From positions 19,473,001 to 19,537,000 of the forward strand of contig OY727095.1 of assembly GCA_963402885.1 (NCBI GenBank): 64,000 nucleotides of DNA, read 5' to 3'. Position numbers and translations under genes: made by a program. This document shows positions 55,518 to 64,000 of the stretch, in pieces. Position 1 is the stretch's first letter. Every line of letters starts with the position of its first letter. This DNA comes from Antedon bifida (Eukaryota > Echinodermata > Crinoidea > Comatulida > Antedonidae). The notes under the pieces were generated by a model, which was given only the letters and a program-made list of their open reading frames with translations, was not told the origin of the DNA and ran no database searches.

Positions 55518-56200
55518 ATTTCACCGAGAGGGTATAGATTGTAAACAAACCATTTCGCCACATGTTTTTGTATGGGAAATTCCGATGGGTTGAGTTAAAA
55601 TGGTAGGTAGAAAAGAACGTTTAAAACACACATAATAGCAGTATCTTTTTTTTTATGCAACACCCTTAACAATTTTAATGTTATATGGGCAAATCTTAAC
55701 ATATTTTATTTTAATTTGGATTGAATTAAGACAAGTTTTTTTGTTATATACTGTACCCAGCTCTAGGCCCTAGATAGTTGGCCTGTATGCTGTAGTACCT
55801 CAAGTACTCAAGCCTAGCACGGATTATCGGTTATTATAATAATAATAATAATATTGGAAATTCGTTATTGCATACTGTACTACTACTACTACTACTTTAG
55901 CTAGGGTGCTGCTAGGCCTCTCCTAGCTAGGTAGTAAGACTAAATAGAGCATCTCTAGTAGATGTAGGCCTAGCATTAGTTTCAGCTTGACAACTGCCAT
56001 TTTGTTATGTGGCTAGTGATGCTTCATGCAGGGGGGCTACCGCCAGTAATGAATACTTGATAACACGATTCTACTATAATACTATAGGCCTAGTCTAATG
56101 TAAACCTCCAGATATGAGATATTTTTAGGAATATGATTGTGAATGATGGATTACTTTTATAAATATTTCATTGTTTTATTGGTTTATTTTCAGTTATATA
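55518..56200. other. Promoter-side spacer of the THAP gene
   Basis: AT-rich, with trinucleotide runs (AATAATAATAAT 55838; CTACTACTACTA 55875). A TTTTCAG acceptor at 56192 precedes the THAP-coding ATG at 56201, so an untranslated first exon may lie upstream. Confidence 0.35.
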
Positions 56201-56398
56201 ATGCCACACTACTGTACTGCATTTGGTTGCAACAATGTGTCATCCGAACATCCCGAACTGTCGTATCACAGTGTACCGTCACACAACCATCTCCTAAGAA
56301 ATAAGTTGTTCAACCGCATAAAAAGAGACAAACGGCATTTGGCGTTAACATCATCTGCGAAGGTGTGCTCAAGTAATTTTCATCAACAAGATTTCTGT

Positions 56399-56893
56399 TT
56401 ACTTATATTGGAATAAGGCTTACATTTGGCTAATACTCGCCATTTAATATTATATTTAATGTTGTCATCTTTAGTTTCCAAACATGTTAGCTAAGCGCTG
56501 TACTATTTTTATACTTTTCATTACAGAATGAGCTTGTATGCCCATTGTATCTACACTTAAATGTATTTTCTGTAAGTCCAACATATGTTTTAATTTTGTT
56601 AGTGCCATTTCTTGTGACAGTGGCCTGGTATACTACACCACTTGTTAAGCATTTCCCTAAAGGGCAAATCAAATATCAAATACAAATATATAAACTGAAA
56701 GATACACAAATTATGATAAATAAGTTAACAAACGTTTCATAACTAAACAACTTTTTTCATTAAACATGCAATATATTTTGTAATAGATAACATAACAAAA
56801 AAATATGCTGAAAATAATGTAAATATATATATGAGATTCTGTAATTGTTGAATAAAGGTGGTAGTTAACCACAAAAAAAAAAAAAAAAAAAAA
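56399..56893 (+). mobile_element. Retroposed RNA copy with poly(A) tail and 14-bp target-site duplication
   Basis: The 14-mer AACAAGATTTCTGT stands at 56385-56398 and again at 56894-56907. Between them lies a 495-base insert ending in about 23 A, with AATAAA at 56851-56856, 16 bases upstream of the A-run. These are the marks of LINE-driven retroposition of a polyadenylated transcript. Removing the insert restores the THAP reading frame exactly. Inside, on the opposite strand (56672-56487), is a Penelope GIY-YIG fragment, so the retroposed RNA was antisense to a Penelope piece. Confidence 0.9.
56487..56680 (-). pseudogene. Penelope-like GIY-YIG endonuclease fragment, antisense inside the retroposon
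   Basis: The minus strand reads CPLGKCLTSGVVYQATV, KIKTYVGLTENTFKCRYNGH and KYKNSTALS. CPLxxxCLxxxVVYxAxV...YVGLTxxxFKxRYxxHxxSF...TxLS is the pattern of the GIY-YIG nuclease at the end of Penelope-like elements. The conserved IWxLK after the LS is missing because of a stop, and no RT is present. It came in with the retroposed copy. Confidence 0.8.
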
Positions 56894-58224
56894 AACAAGA
56901 TTTCTGTAACCCAACATCAAAAAACAGACGGCGTCGACTAAAACCAGATAGTGCACCTTCAAAATTTGCTTGGACCATACCTGCAGCTGGCGAGTCATCT
57001 TCAGAGGATGATGAAGTACGGTCTGCCTTTAAAAAGCGTGAAGATTTCAGGGCCGAGCAAGAGGATGAAACAGATACCGCTTCTGAGGGAGAATGCGACA
57101 TTTTCCCTGAAAATCTAGAAATTATTTCAAAGTCAACTCAATACAGAAAAGTGGATTATACTGAAGATAAAGAAGATGAAGTAAAAGAAGAATGCCATCA
57201 CTCATTCTCAGTAAACCAACTCTACTATAAGTGCCATACAGAAAAAATGGAGTACAAAATTTTCATGCATTTTACTGGGTTCCCATCAAAACAGCGTTTT
57301 ATTGATTTTGCTCAATTTGTTATACCAACATTTGACAATGATGATATTGTTTATTGGAACACCAAAGCTTGTAAAAGAAGGCGGGTTAACATGGAGCAAT
57401 TGCTTGAGGTTAGTTTAGAGAACACTGAAGACGAGACCGATAGTCTAGTCGTAAGATGACTGTTTGGAATGAGTTGCTACTGACATTGATGAAACTACGA
57501 ACAGGGTGTTCAAATATCGACCTAGCAGTCCGGTTCAACATTGCCGAAGGAACAGTGTCAAATAAAGTAATTACACATGTAAATCTACTTTATACAACTC
57601 TTGGGTCCCTTAAAATATGGCCACATCGTGATATCATACTGAAGCATGCGGCAACAAAATTTTTAAAGAAGTATCCAAATACAGTTATTTTAATAGATGC
57701 TACAGAGCTTTTCATTCAAATCCCAAGTTCTCTAAAAACAAAAACAAAGTGAAAGCTACTCACAATATAAGCACCACACTACCATGAAAGGGCTTCTTGG
57801 TGTTGATCCTAAGGGAGGGGTTATCTTTGTTTCACAATTATTTGAGGGGTCAATCAGTGACAAAGAACTCGTCAATAGAAGTGGGTTCCTAAATGTTTTA
57901 AAGGCAAAAATTAATTGCGGTGAAATTCATAAAGGTGACATTGTTATGAACTAAGGGCTATGGGTTTAAAGTTAAATTCACCACCTTTCCTGAGGGAGAA
58001 GGGTAACTTCAACGTAAATAACGTAATTGAAATCCAGACTGTAGCAAAACATCGCATTCACATTGAAAGGGCTATTGGAAAAATAAAAACGTTCATGATT
58101 TTCAAATCAACACTTCCAGTAGCAATGTTTGGCACATTAAACCAAATTTGGACTGTTGTTGTTGTAGGGCAAATTAGCAATGTGGCAAGTACATACTGTC
58201 CTTAAGTATTACAAAACTTTATAT

Positions 58225-59200
58225 TTAGTTTTCACTTTGTTTTTTTAAATGTAACACTGTAAATAACATATAATATGCAATACATAAGAAAAAATAGTGC
58301 TTTCGAACTGTATAATACTGATTAAGAAGGAGACTGTCCCAATATTGTTCATTGAACTTAACTCTCAAAACTGCCATTTGTCTAGAATCTGACAAATACA
58401 CAAGAAAATGACACCAGGTCAAACCTGTGATCGCCATTTGCCCTTGTTTTTGTTTCAACTCCAGCTTGCCATCAACCCGATGGATATAAAAGTCACCATC
58501 GCTTATAGCATCTTCTATTGTTTGGCTTTTTTAGTAAGTGGGCATTTAGTTTAGTGACCACAAGTCCATAGCAGGGATTAGAAGAAGCGTCATATACTTT
58601 GCCATCTGGTGTAGCACCAAGGTGTGGTAAATCTGGATTAATCACCAGTCCACTATCGTAAACCATGAAGTTATTAACCTGTTTTGCAGACTCTTCCATG
58701 GCTAACAGACCGGATATGTCCAATATCTTTGCTATTAAATATAGTCTTATAAAACGATACATTAGCACCTTTCACACGACTGTTGATTTTACCAAATTTT
58801 GACGATGTCAATCGCAATTTTCTCTGTTCTCTCCATTCAAAACAGTTTGCCTCGCATTTTCGAGATCAACGGCTATCTGACCTAACCACTCCTTATCCAT
58901 ATCCTGAAAATTATAACGTCCACAACCCATTGGTAAATCTGGAAAACCTATACATTCTGTCATGAGTATGAGAGGCCCAGGATCCTTAGAGAAAAACATT
59001 GTCACTCTTTGTTTTCCCGCATCTGATCAGTTAGTAAATAGGAAAATGGTGGCGGAGAAATTTCATCGCAATTTTCTCTCATTCTTGTAATCGCAGGACT
59101 CCTATTTCATCAAAGGTTTCCTTTAACAATTTTCGTAGTGGGTCATAAAGTTCCATTCCATTTGATACAGTACTTAGGGAACTCATGGTGAACGGACGTG
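58225..59200 (-). pseudogene. YqaJ-domain part of a SWIM-YqaJ gene
   Basis: On the minus strand from 59200: MSSLSTVSNGMELYDPLRKL, then SPPPFSYLLTDQM, CGRYNFQDMDKEW, then after a frameshift AKILDISGLLAMEESAKQVN, followed by the YqaJ signature GLVINPDLPHLGATPDGKVY. The ATPDG Asp is kept, but the following EIKCP block reads GLVVTKLN, so the catalytic Glu/Lys pair is partly lost. The YDPR-like start is the usual segment between the SWIM finger and YqaJ in related proteins; the SWIM finger is on the far side of the LINE at 63.4-63.9 kb. Function in such genes is unknown; a nuclease role is inferred. Confidence 0.65.
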
Positions 59201-59372
59201 TATAAAACCTCGCTCCCGGTTTTCATTGAACTCAATTATTTCACCATTGTTGTGGCTGATTCAACCAGCTATCATTCTGACTCGGACACTACTAGTCCTA
59301 CTGTAGTTTGTTCATCTACCTTGCCATATTGCTACTGATATTCCGCTATTTCTACTGTCGTTCATCAATTCA

Positions 59373-60203
59373 ATGGCTAGTTCCAGTACTAGATCAACAC
59401 GGAAGAATGCTAAAGGCGGCAGTGCACCTGGTGACGAAAATGCTACAGCTGTAGTCAGCTCGGATCAACTTAAAAAAAATCAACACAATGATGACTCAAC
59501 GCATGATTTAGCAGGTGTGAAAAAACTGATCGACTCGGAACTACAAAGATGCTTAGCAGAGGATTCTAATTTTGTTTTAACAATAGCCGAAGCGGTATCC
59601 GACGCAATTCAAGAAAAATTGATCGGTAAGATTACAGACCTTATTAGAGATTCTGTTCAATTTGATATTGCCAACGCTAACGATAAAATAGGCCATCTAG
59701 AGGAAAGGATTAATTGTCTTGAAGAAAAACTAGATGATGCCGAACAGTATTCGCGGCGTAACTGCTTAATTCTTTATGGGGTACCTGAAACCAATAATGA
59801 AAATACTGATAATGAAGCGTGTAGTGTATTTAAAGTCAACCTCAATGTATCAGTTGACTCTGGCGACATAGATAGGTCTCATAGACTGGGGCCTAAAAGA
59901 GAACCGGACCCCAAGAAAAAGAAAAATAATAGGCCTATTATAATTAAATTCTCCAATTACAATAAGCGAAACGAGGTTTTTAAGGCCAAAAAAGGTTTTA
60001 AAAACTCGCCATACTTTGTACATGAGAATTTAACCATGAAACGCTCGCAGCTGTTGCGTGAGGTTAAAACCAAATATGCAGACGCTATCAAGTCCACCTG
60101 GACACTAGATGGAAAAATACACATACTTATGCACACTATGAAAAGAATCGTCGTCTGTATGCGCTCGGATCTATCTCGGCATGCTCAAGACCTGATGAAG
60201 TGA
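59373..60203 (+). CDS. LINE ORF1 protein (coiled coil + RRM-like)
   Basis: 276 residues, uninterrupted. After a Ser/Lys-rich N-terminus, a coiled coil (about residues 90-125: IGHLEERINCLEEKLDDAEQ) is followed by YSRRNCLILYGVPE, DIDRSHRLG, RPIIIKFSNYNKRNEVFKAK and a C-terminal helix (VKTKYADAIKS). The order coiled coil, RRM-like R-x-N-L-x-x-x-G-V-P, DIDRxHRLG, then PxxVKF is that of ORF1 proteins of CR1/Jockey-type and Tx1-type LINEs, which bind the element RNA and form trimers. The start is the first ATG after the UTR. It is the most intact coding sequence in the window. Confidence 0.85.
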   Translation: MASSSTRSTRKNAKGGSAPGDENATAVVSSDQLKKNQHNDDSTHDLAGVKKLIDSELQRCLAEDSNFVLTIAEAVSDAIQEKLIGKITDLIRDSVQFDIANANDKIGHLEERINCLEEKLDDAEQYSRRNCLILYGVPETNNENTDNEACSVFKVNLNVSVDSGDIDRSHRLGPKREPDPKKKKNNRPIIIKFSNYNKRNEVFKAKKGFKNSPYFVHENLTMKRSQLLREVKTKYADAIKSTWTLDGKIHILMHTMKRIVVCMRSDLSRHAQDLMK

Positions 60204-60570
60204 AGCGGCTACTTTGTTCCATTTCAGGCCCAGCTAGAAAACTAATTTACTGAAAACAGGATGAGTTTTTTTTTCGCCTAATTTATTCTTGAATTGATCT
60301 GAGACAAACTTGACTCATCAGATACTGTACTTTTTTAATTTTGGATATTATAGAAGACTTGATTATGTTTCATTTATGTTTTAAATGCCCTTATGTTCTA
60401 AGCATTTCGTTTATATGTCCTGTTCTATGTTTTTTGTATGTATGTCTAGTCACTAGTAGTTTGGTTTATACAAATATATAATTTATACATTTACATATAT
60501 TGAATCCACATGAATTGTTTTATCTGCTGTATGAACGTTAATTCTGATTTTAAAAAATGTATTAATTGCA

Positions 60571-63295
60571 ATGAACTTTATTACTGATGATGATACATTT
60601 GAGGCTCCCATTAATAGCCTCGACAATTATATCACCCCTACTAAATTCTCTGAAAAATTTACAGGTATTATGTCACACTCTTTATCTGTTCTAAATTTTA
60701 ACATCAGATCACTAAAAAAGAATTTTGAGGAATTTGAACAAGTTCTTAATACTTTGGGAAATTTTAAAATTATAGGTCTTTCTGAAGTTTGGAACATTCA
60801 AAATCCAGATCTCTTTAATTTGAACTCGTATTCATTTGAATACAAATGCAGAGAACAGGGTAGGAGTGGTGGAGTAGGTATTTATGTTCACTCTTCTCTC
60901 AATTATAGACTGCTTGATTATACAATAGCTAACTCAGAATCATTGTGGTTGGAATTGTTTGATGATGCGAACAAATTTATTGTTGGTGTTATATACAGGC
61001 AAAATAATACAGACCTAACTGAGTTTTATAACAGTGTTTTAGATATACTAAATAATAATAAAATTGAAAAAAATAATTGTATTATATTGGGCGACTTTAA
61101 TTTTGATGTTTTAAATTCTTCTGTTAATGTAGACTCATTTATTGATAAACTTAATTGTTTAAATATACACAACCTAATTAAAACTCCGTCCAGGGTCACT
61201 AAAGATACTTGTACTTTAATTGACCATATTTATGCCAATGTTTTTAATACAAATATATATAGTGGTTCAATTGTCTGCGATATTTCTGATCACTTCCCTG
61301 TTTTTTCAATATTTGAAAATATTGTTTCAAGTGAAAAAATTGATTCTATTTTTGTTCGTGATTTTAGTAACTTTAATACAAATGCATTTATTTATGACTT
61401 ATCTAATATATCATGGGATGAAGTTTATATGTCTAAAGATGTTGATGATTCTTACAACAAATTTTATACCTCATTTAGTAACCTTTGTAACTTGCATGCC
61501 CCTTTTATCCAACGTTCGGTAAAAAACATTGAAGAAAAAAAGCCATGGATCACTAAATCAATCAAAAAATGTATTAGGAAAAAGCACAAGTTGTTTTCAA
61601 AAGTTATTAAGTCAAATCATGATCCAATTTTATTTTCAGAGTATAAAAAATACAGAAATACCTTAACAAAAACAATTAGATTGGCTAAAAGCACTTTTTA
61701 TCACAATTTATTTTCCGAAAATAGTAATAACTCTTTTAAAACATGGCAAATAATCAATACATTATTAGGACATAAGCGTAACACTAATAACTTACCCATA
61801 AATATATCTGTATCGACGCATAATTATACCAATAAATTGTCAATTGTTAATGAATTTAATAAATATTTTACCAACATTGGCCCAAATTTAGCGACGAATG
61901 TTGATAGCACATCTTCTAATTATTCTTTGTTTTTAGGTCAACCTCGTTTAAACTCGTTTTTTCTTGAACCAACAACTCGTGATGAAGTTTTTAAAATAAT
62001 TTCATCCTTAGATTCGAAAAAGGCTACTGGTTCAGATAATATTCCATCAAAATTAATTTCTTTGGCTGCTCCTTTTATAACCATTCCCTTAACATATATT
62101 TTTAATCTTTCATTTAACACTTGTAAATTTCCATCAGCATTTAAAATTGCTAGAGTTATTCCATTATTCAAAAAAGGTGCATAGGCCCATCTCCATTCTT
62201 CCAGTATTAAGTAAGTATTGATAAGGGAATGTCTTCAATTGGTATATTTATTGATTTTCGTAAAGCCTTTGATACGATTGATCATAACATTTTACTTTCG
62301 AAATTATTTCATTATGGTATTAGAGGCAATGCGTTAAATTGGATTTCTGATTATCTCAACAACCGAAAACAATTTGTTTCATCAAATGGCTTTACCTCTG
62401 AAAAATTACCTATCACTTGTGGTGTGCCTCAAGGCTCGGTCCTTGGCCCTATTCTGTTCTTAATTTATATCAATGATCTTCCAAATTCTTCAAATTTTTT
62501 TGATTTTCGTTTGTTTGCAGATGACACTAATTTATTTCATTCATTTGCTCACAATCTTCTTGATCTGACGCAAACAAATTGACAATTAATCTTGATAAAA
62601 CTAATTATATGATTTTCCACTCTAAAAATAAACAAATTACACAACGGGGCTCATTGACTGTTAATAATGAAATAATTAAAGAAAGTACTTGTATTAATTT
62701 TGTGGGTATTAAATTTGATAAGCTCCTTTCATGGAAGTATCACATTTATGATATTAAAGCAAAAATTAAGAAAAAGGCTGGTTTGTTATTTAGGTTGAGA
62801 CATTTTGTTCCTAGAAAAACTCTAATCATGCTTTATAATTCATTTAGTTATCCAATCATAACTTATGGCATTGAAGTTTGGGCTAGTACATTTGAATCTT
62901 TCTTAAATCCTGTTTTAATCTTACAAAAAATGATAGTTAGATGTATTACGTTTTCAAGTTTTAGGGCACACTCTTCTCCTTTGTTTTATGAACTCAAAAT
63001 TTTAGATGTTTATAAACTACATAGATTACATGTTCTCAAATTTATTTCAGATATATTTTATAAGCGAACTCCTCATAGGCTAACTGATTACTTTTCATCT
63101 ATTGGACACTCTCATAGTACAAGATTTAATAATGAATATAATTTAGCGTTACCTCAAGCTCGTATTTCTTTAGGAAAGTTTAGGATTAGTTTTGAAGGAG
63201 CAAATTTATGGAATAATATTTCAGTTGAAATTCGTAGTATTATTTATCGGAAATCGTTTATAAATCAAACTCGATTAGAGAAATCTATTTTTTAA
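60571..63295 (+). pseudogene. LINE ORF2 (endonuclease-reverse transcriptase) with deletions
   Basis: The first 537-codon frame (60571-62184) holds an AP endonuclease: LNFNIRSLKKN, IIGLSEVWN, GVGIYVHSSL, LGDFNFDV and SDHFPVF. It also has the start of the RT (KKATGSDNIPSKL, VIPLFKKG). A frameshift follows ([11 protein letters not shown] in another frame), then about 50 codons are missing before [20 protein letters not shown] (62229), [20 protein letters not shown] and [11 protein letters not shown] second deletion removes the helix before TINLDKTNYMIFHSK, after which 238 codons run to the stop at 63295. Catalytic FADD is present. The deletions within the RT domain make the protein nonfunctional. 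Confidence 0.88.
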
Positions 63296-63399
63296 CCTCC
63301 TATTGCCATGCTGTAATTTGTTTTTGTTATATTTATATATAATATATATATTTTCTTTTTTTGGCAATAAAAGTTGAAACAGTTTTAAAAAAACAGGTA

Positions 63400-63906
63400 G
63401 CCTTTTTCTACCATGCCTGTCAGTTTCTGCATTTGCATAATGTGTACCCATTACAGGCAAAGGAATGATTGGGTCCTGCCTAGGTATATTCCACTCTCGT
63501 GGTTTACTTGTGCACGAAATATCCGACGGAATTTCACTCAAGCCATCTGAACTGTAGTCCAAAAACTGATAAATTATGGCCAGTACGTGATTACACAGCC
63601 CTCCTGACCCTGCAACACAAGAGCAATGAGCTTCTCTAAGTTGTGCTCTCCCTTCAAAACTAAAAAAGCATATGTTGCTACAATGTGGGCTTTGTCGTTT
63701 TCTTTGGCTGCGACAGCAATATGCCGGTATAACCCGTACGTATTTTTCCTTAAAAAAAGTCCACGATTTACCGTTACCCCTTTTGAAATCCATAGTAAGC
63801 GGAGTGAATTTATCAATGATTTTTGAAAATTTAACTCGCGTGTAAATACACAAATACAACAAGAATTATGAGCGTTACAGCAACAACATTGGTTAGACGA
63901 CACCAT
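63400..63906 (-). pseudogene. SWIM zinc-finger part of the SWIM-YqaJ gene
   Basis: Minus-strand frame: REAHCSCVAGSGGLCNHVLA, SCTSKPREWNIPRQDP, VMGTHYANAETDRHGRKRL. The CSC...GxxGxCNHVLA is a SWIM zinc finger (CxCx_nCxH). PREWNIPR matches the segment after it in SWIM-YqaJ proteins. The upstream part needs three frames (KENDKAHIVATYAFLVLKGE lies in another), showing frameshifts. After KRL the LINE begins; the gene continues at 59200. Likely a transposon-derived or host-expanded gene that died before or after LINE insertion. Confidence 0.7.
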
Positions 63907-64000
63907 GATTCACGTGTATAAACATAGGAAATGTGCCGCCCTCAACGGTTTGTTATGATTTTATACCCACTTGGATTTTAGACGTCGGTTCGCCATTTCT

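Larger units (their letters stand above)
56201..58205 (+). pseudogene. THAP-DDE_4 transposase gene, interrupted and decayed
   Basis: The ATG at 56201 starts a THAP finger (MPHYCTAFGCNN...KVCSSNFHQQDF), cut at DFC by the retroposed insert. Reading resumes in the same frame at 56907 (NPTSKNRRRRLKP), through an acidic linker to about 57456. A frame change leads to an HTH (TGCSNIDLAVRFNIAEGTVS) and the DDE_4 domain: VILIDATELFIQIPSS with the first Asp, KGLLGVDPKGGVIFVSQLFE, GSISDKEL, then HRIHIERAIGKIK with the acidic third residue. Where the family has ADKGF with the second Asp, this gene has a stop and frame changes (GDIVMN then stop, near 57955), so the second Asp is lost. At least three frameshifts or stops. 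Confidence 0.85.
59207..63396 (+). mobile_element. Near full-length CR1/Jockey-type LINE, inserted in the SWIM-YqaJ gene
   Basis: A 5' UTR of about 165 bases precedes ORF1 (59373), then ORF2 (60571-63295). The 3' end has GGCAATAAAAG and a short A-run, then GTAGCC of the host gene. Host coding sequence resumes on both sides in the same (minus) sense. The element is inserted in the opposite orientation. No clear target-site duplication was found. ORF2 is damaged by deletions, so this copy is dead, though ORF1 is open. Confidence 0.85.

Overview
The window is eukaryotic and AT-rich, with introns, poly(A) signals and many tandem repeats. It has no operons, rRNA or CRISPR arrays. The palindrome AGGCCT recurs throughout, and the transposon repertoire (Academ-like, Merlin, Harbinger, P, hAT, piggyBac, pogo, Kolobok-style TTAA elements, CR1/Jockey-like LINEs, Penelope) fits a marine invertebrate. 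An echinoderm is my best guess, from memory of such genomes, and the sequence does not prove it.

I see no intact host gene. The window is a graveyard of transposable elements at different stages of decay. From left to right: a broken Myb/SANT-like gene whose last exon is also present 2.15 kb upstream (1.1-3.6 kb); a complete but dead TIR transposon (4.6-8.55 kb) whose protein carries FEN1/XPG-like nuclease motifs and a Cys-rich tail (Academ-like); a Merlin transposase remnant inside a long inverted repeat (9.7-11.6 kb); a 1.4-kb TA-flanked non-autonomous element full of 21-bp repeats (12.5-13.9 kb); an internally deleted transposon of a family I cannot name, bracketed by six copies of a 14-15-bp near-palindrome (14.3-16.4 kb); a pogo-type HTH fragment (17 kb); and two copies of an unknown gene in a segmental duplication (17.9-19.7 and 23.2-25.1 kb) with hAT, LINE and HECT-E3-like pieces between them.

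From 26 to 34.7 kb there is a broken hAT gene with a G-poor insertion, a second Merlin fragment, a nest of duplicated repeats, and YqaJ-nuclease and coiled-coil remnants. From 37 to 46 kb there are piggyBac, HECT, pogo zinc-finger, Myb/SANT, DUF7869-like and LINE-endonuclease fragments, a possible tRNA-SINE and a TTAA-flanked MITE. From 46.6 to 55.5 kb there are two copies of a second unknown exon, a LINE 3' piece, fragments of a transposase with a DxWHxxK motif, a Harbinger gene, an ~80-bp satellite and a P-element transposase.

The right end is the clearest. A THAP-DDE transposase gene (56.2-58.2 kb) is split by a 495-bp retroposed RNA copy with a poly(A) signal, poly(A) tail and a perfect 14-bp target-site duplication. 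Next to it, a minus-strand SWIM-YqaJ gene is split by a nearly complete LINE (59.2-63.4 kb). Nearly every coding remnant carries frameshifts, stops, deletions or lost catalytic residues, so I expect little or no active transposition from this window itself. Protein-family names come from motif recognition by eye; no database search was run.
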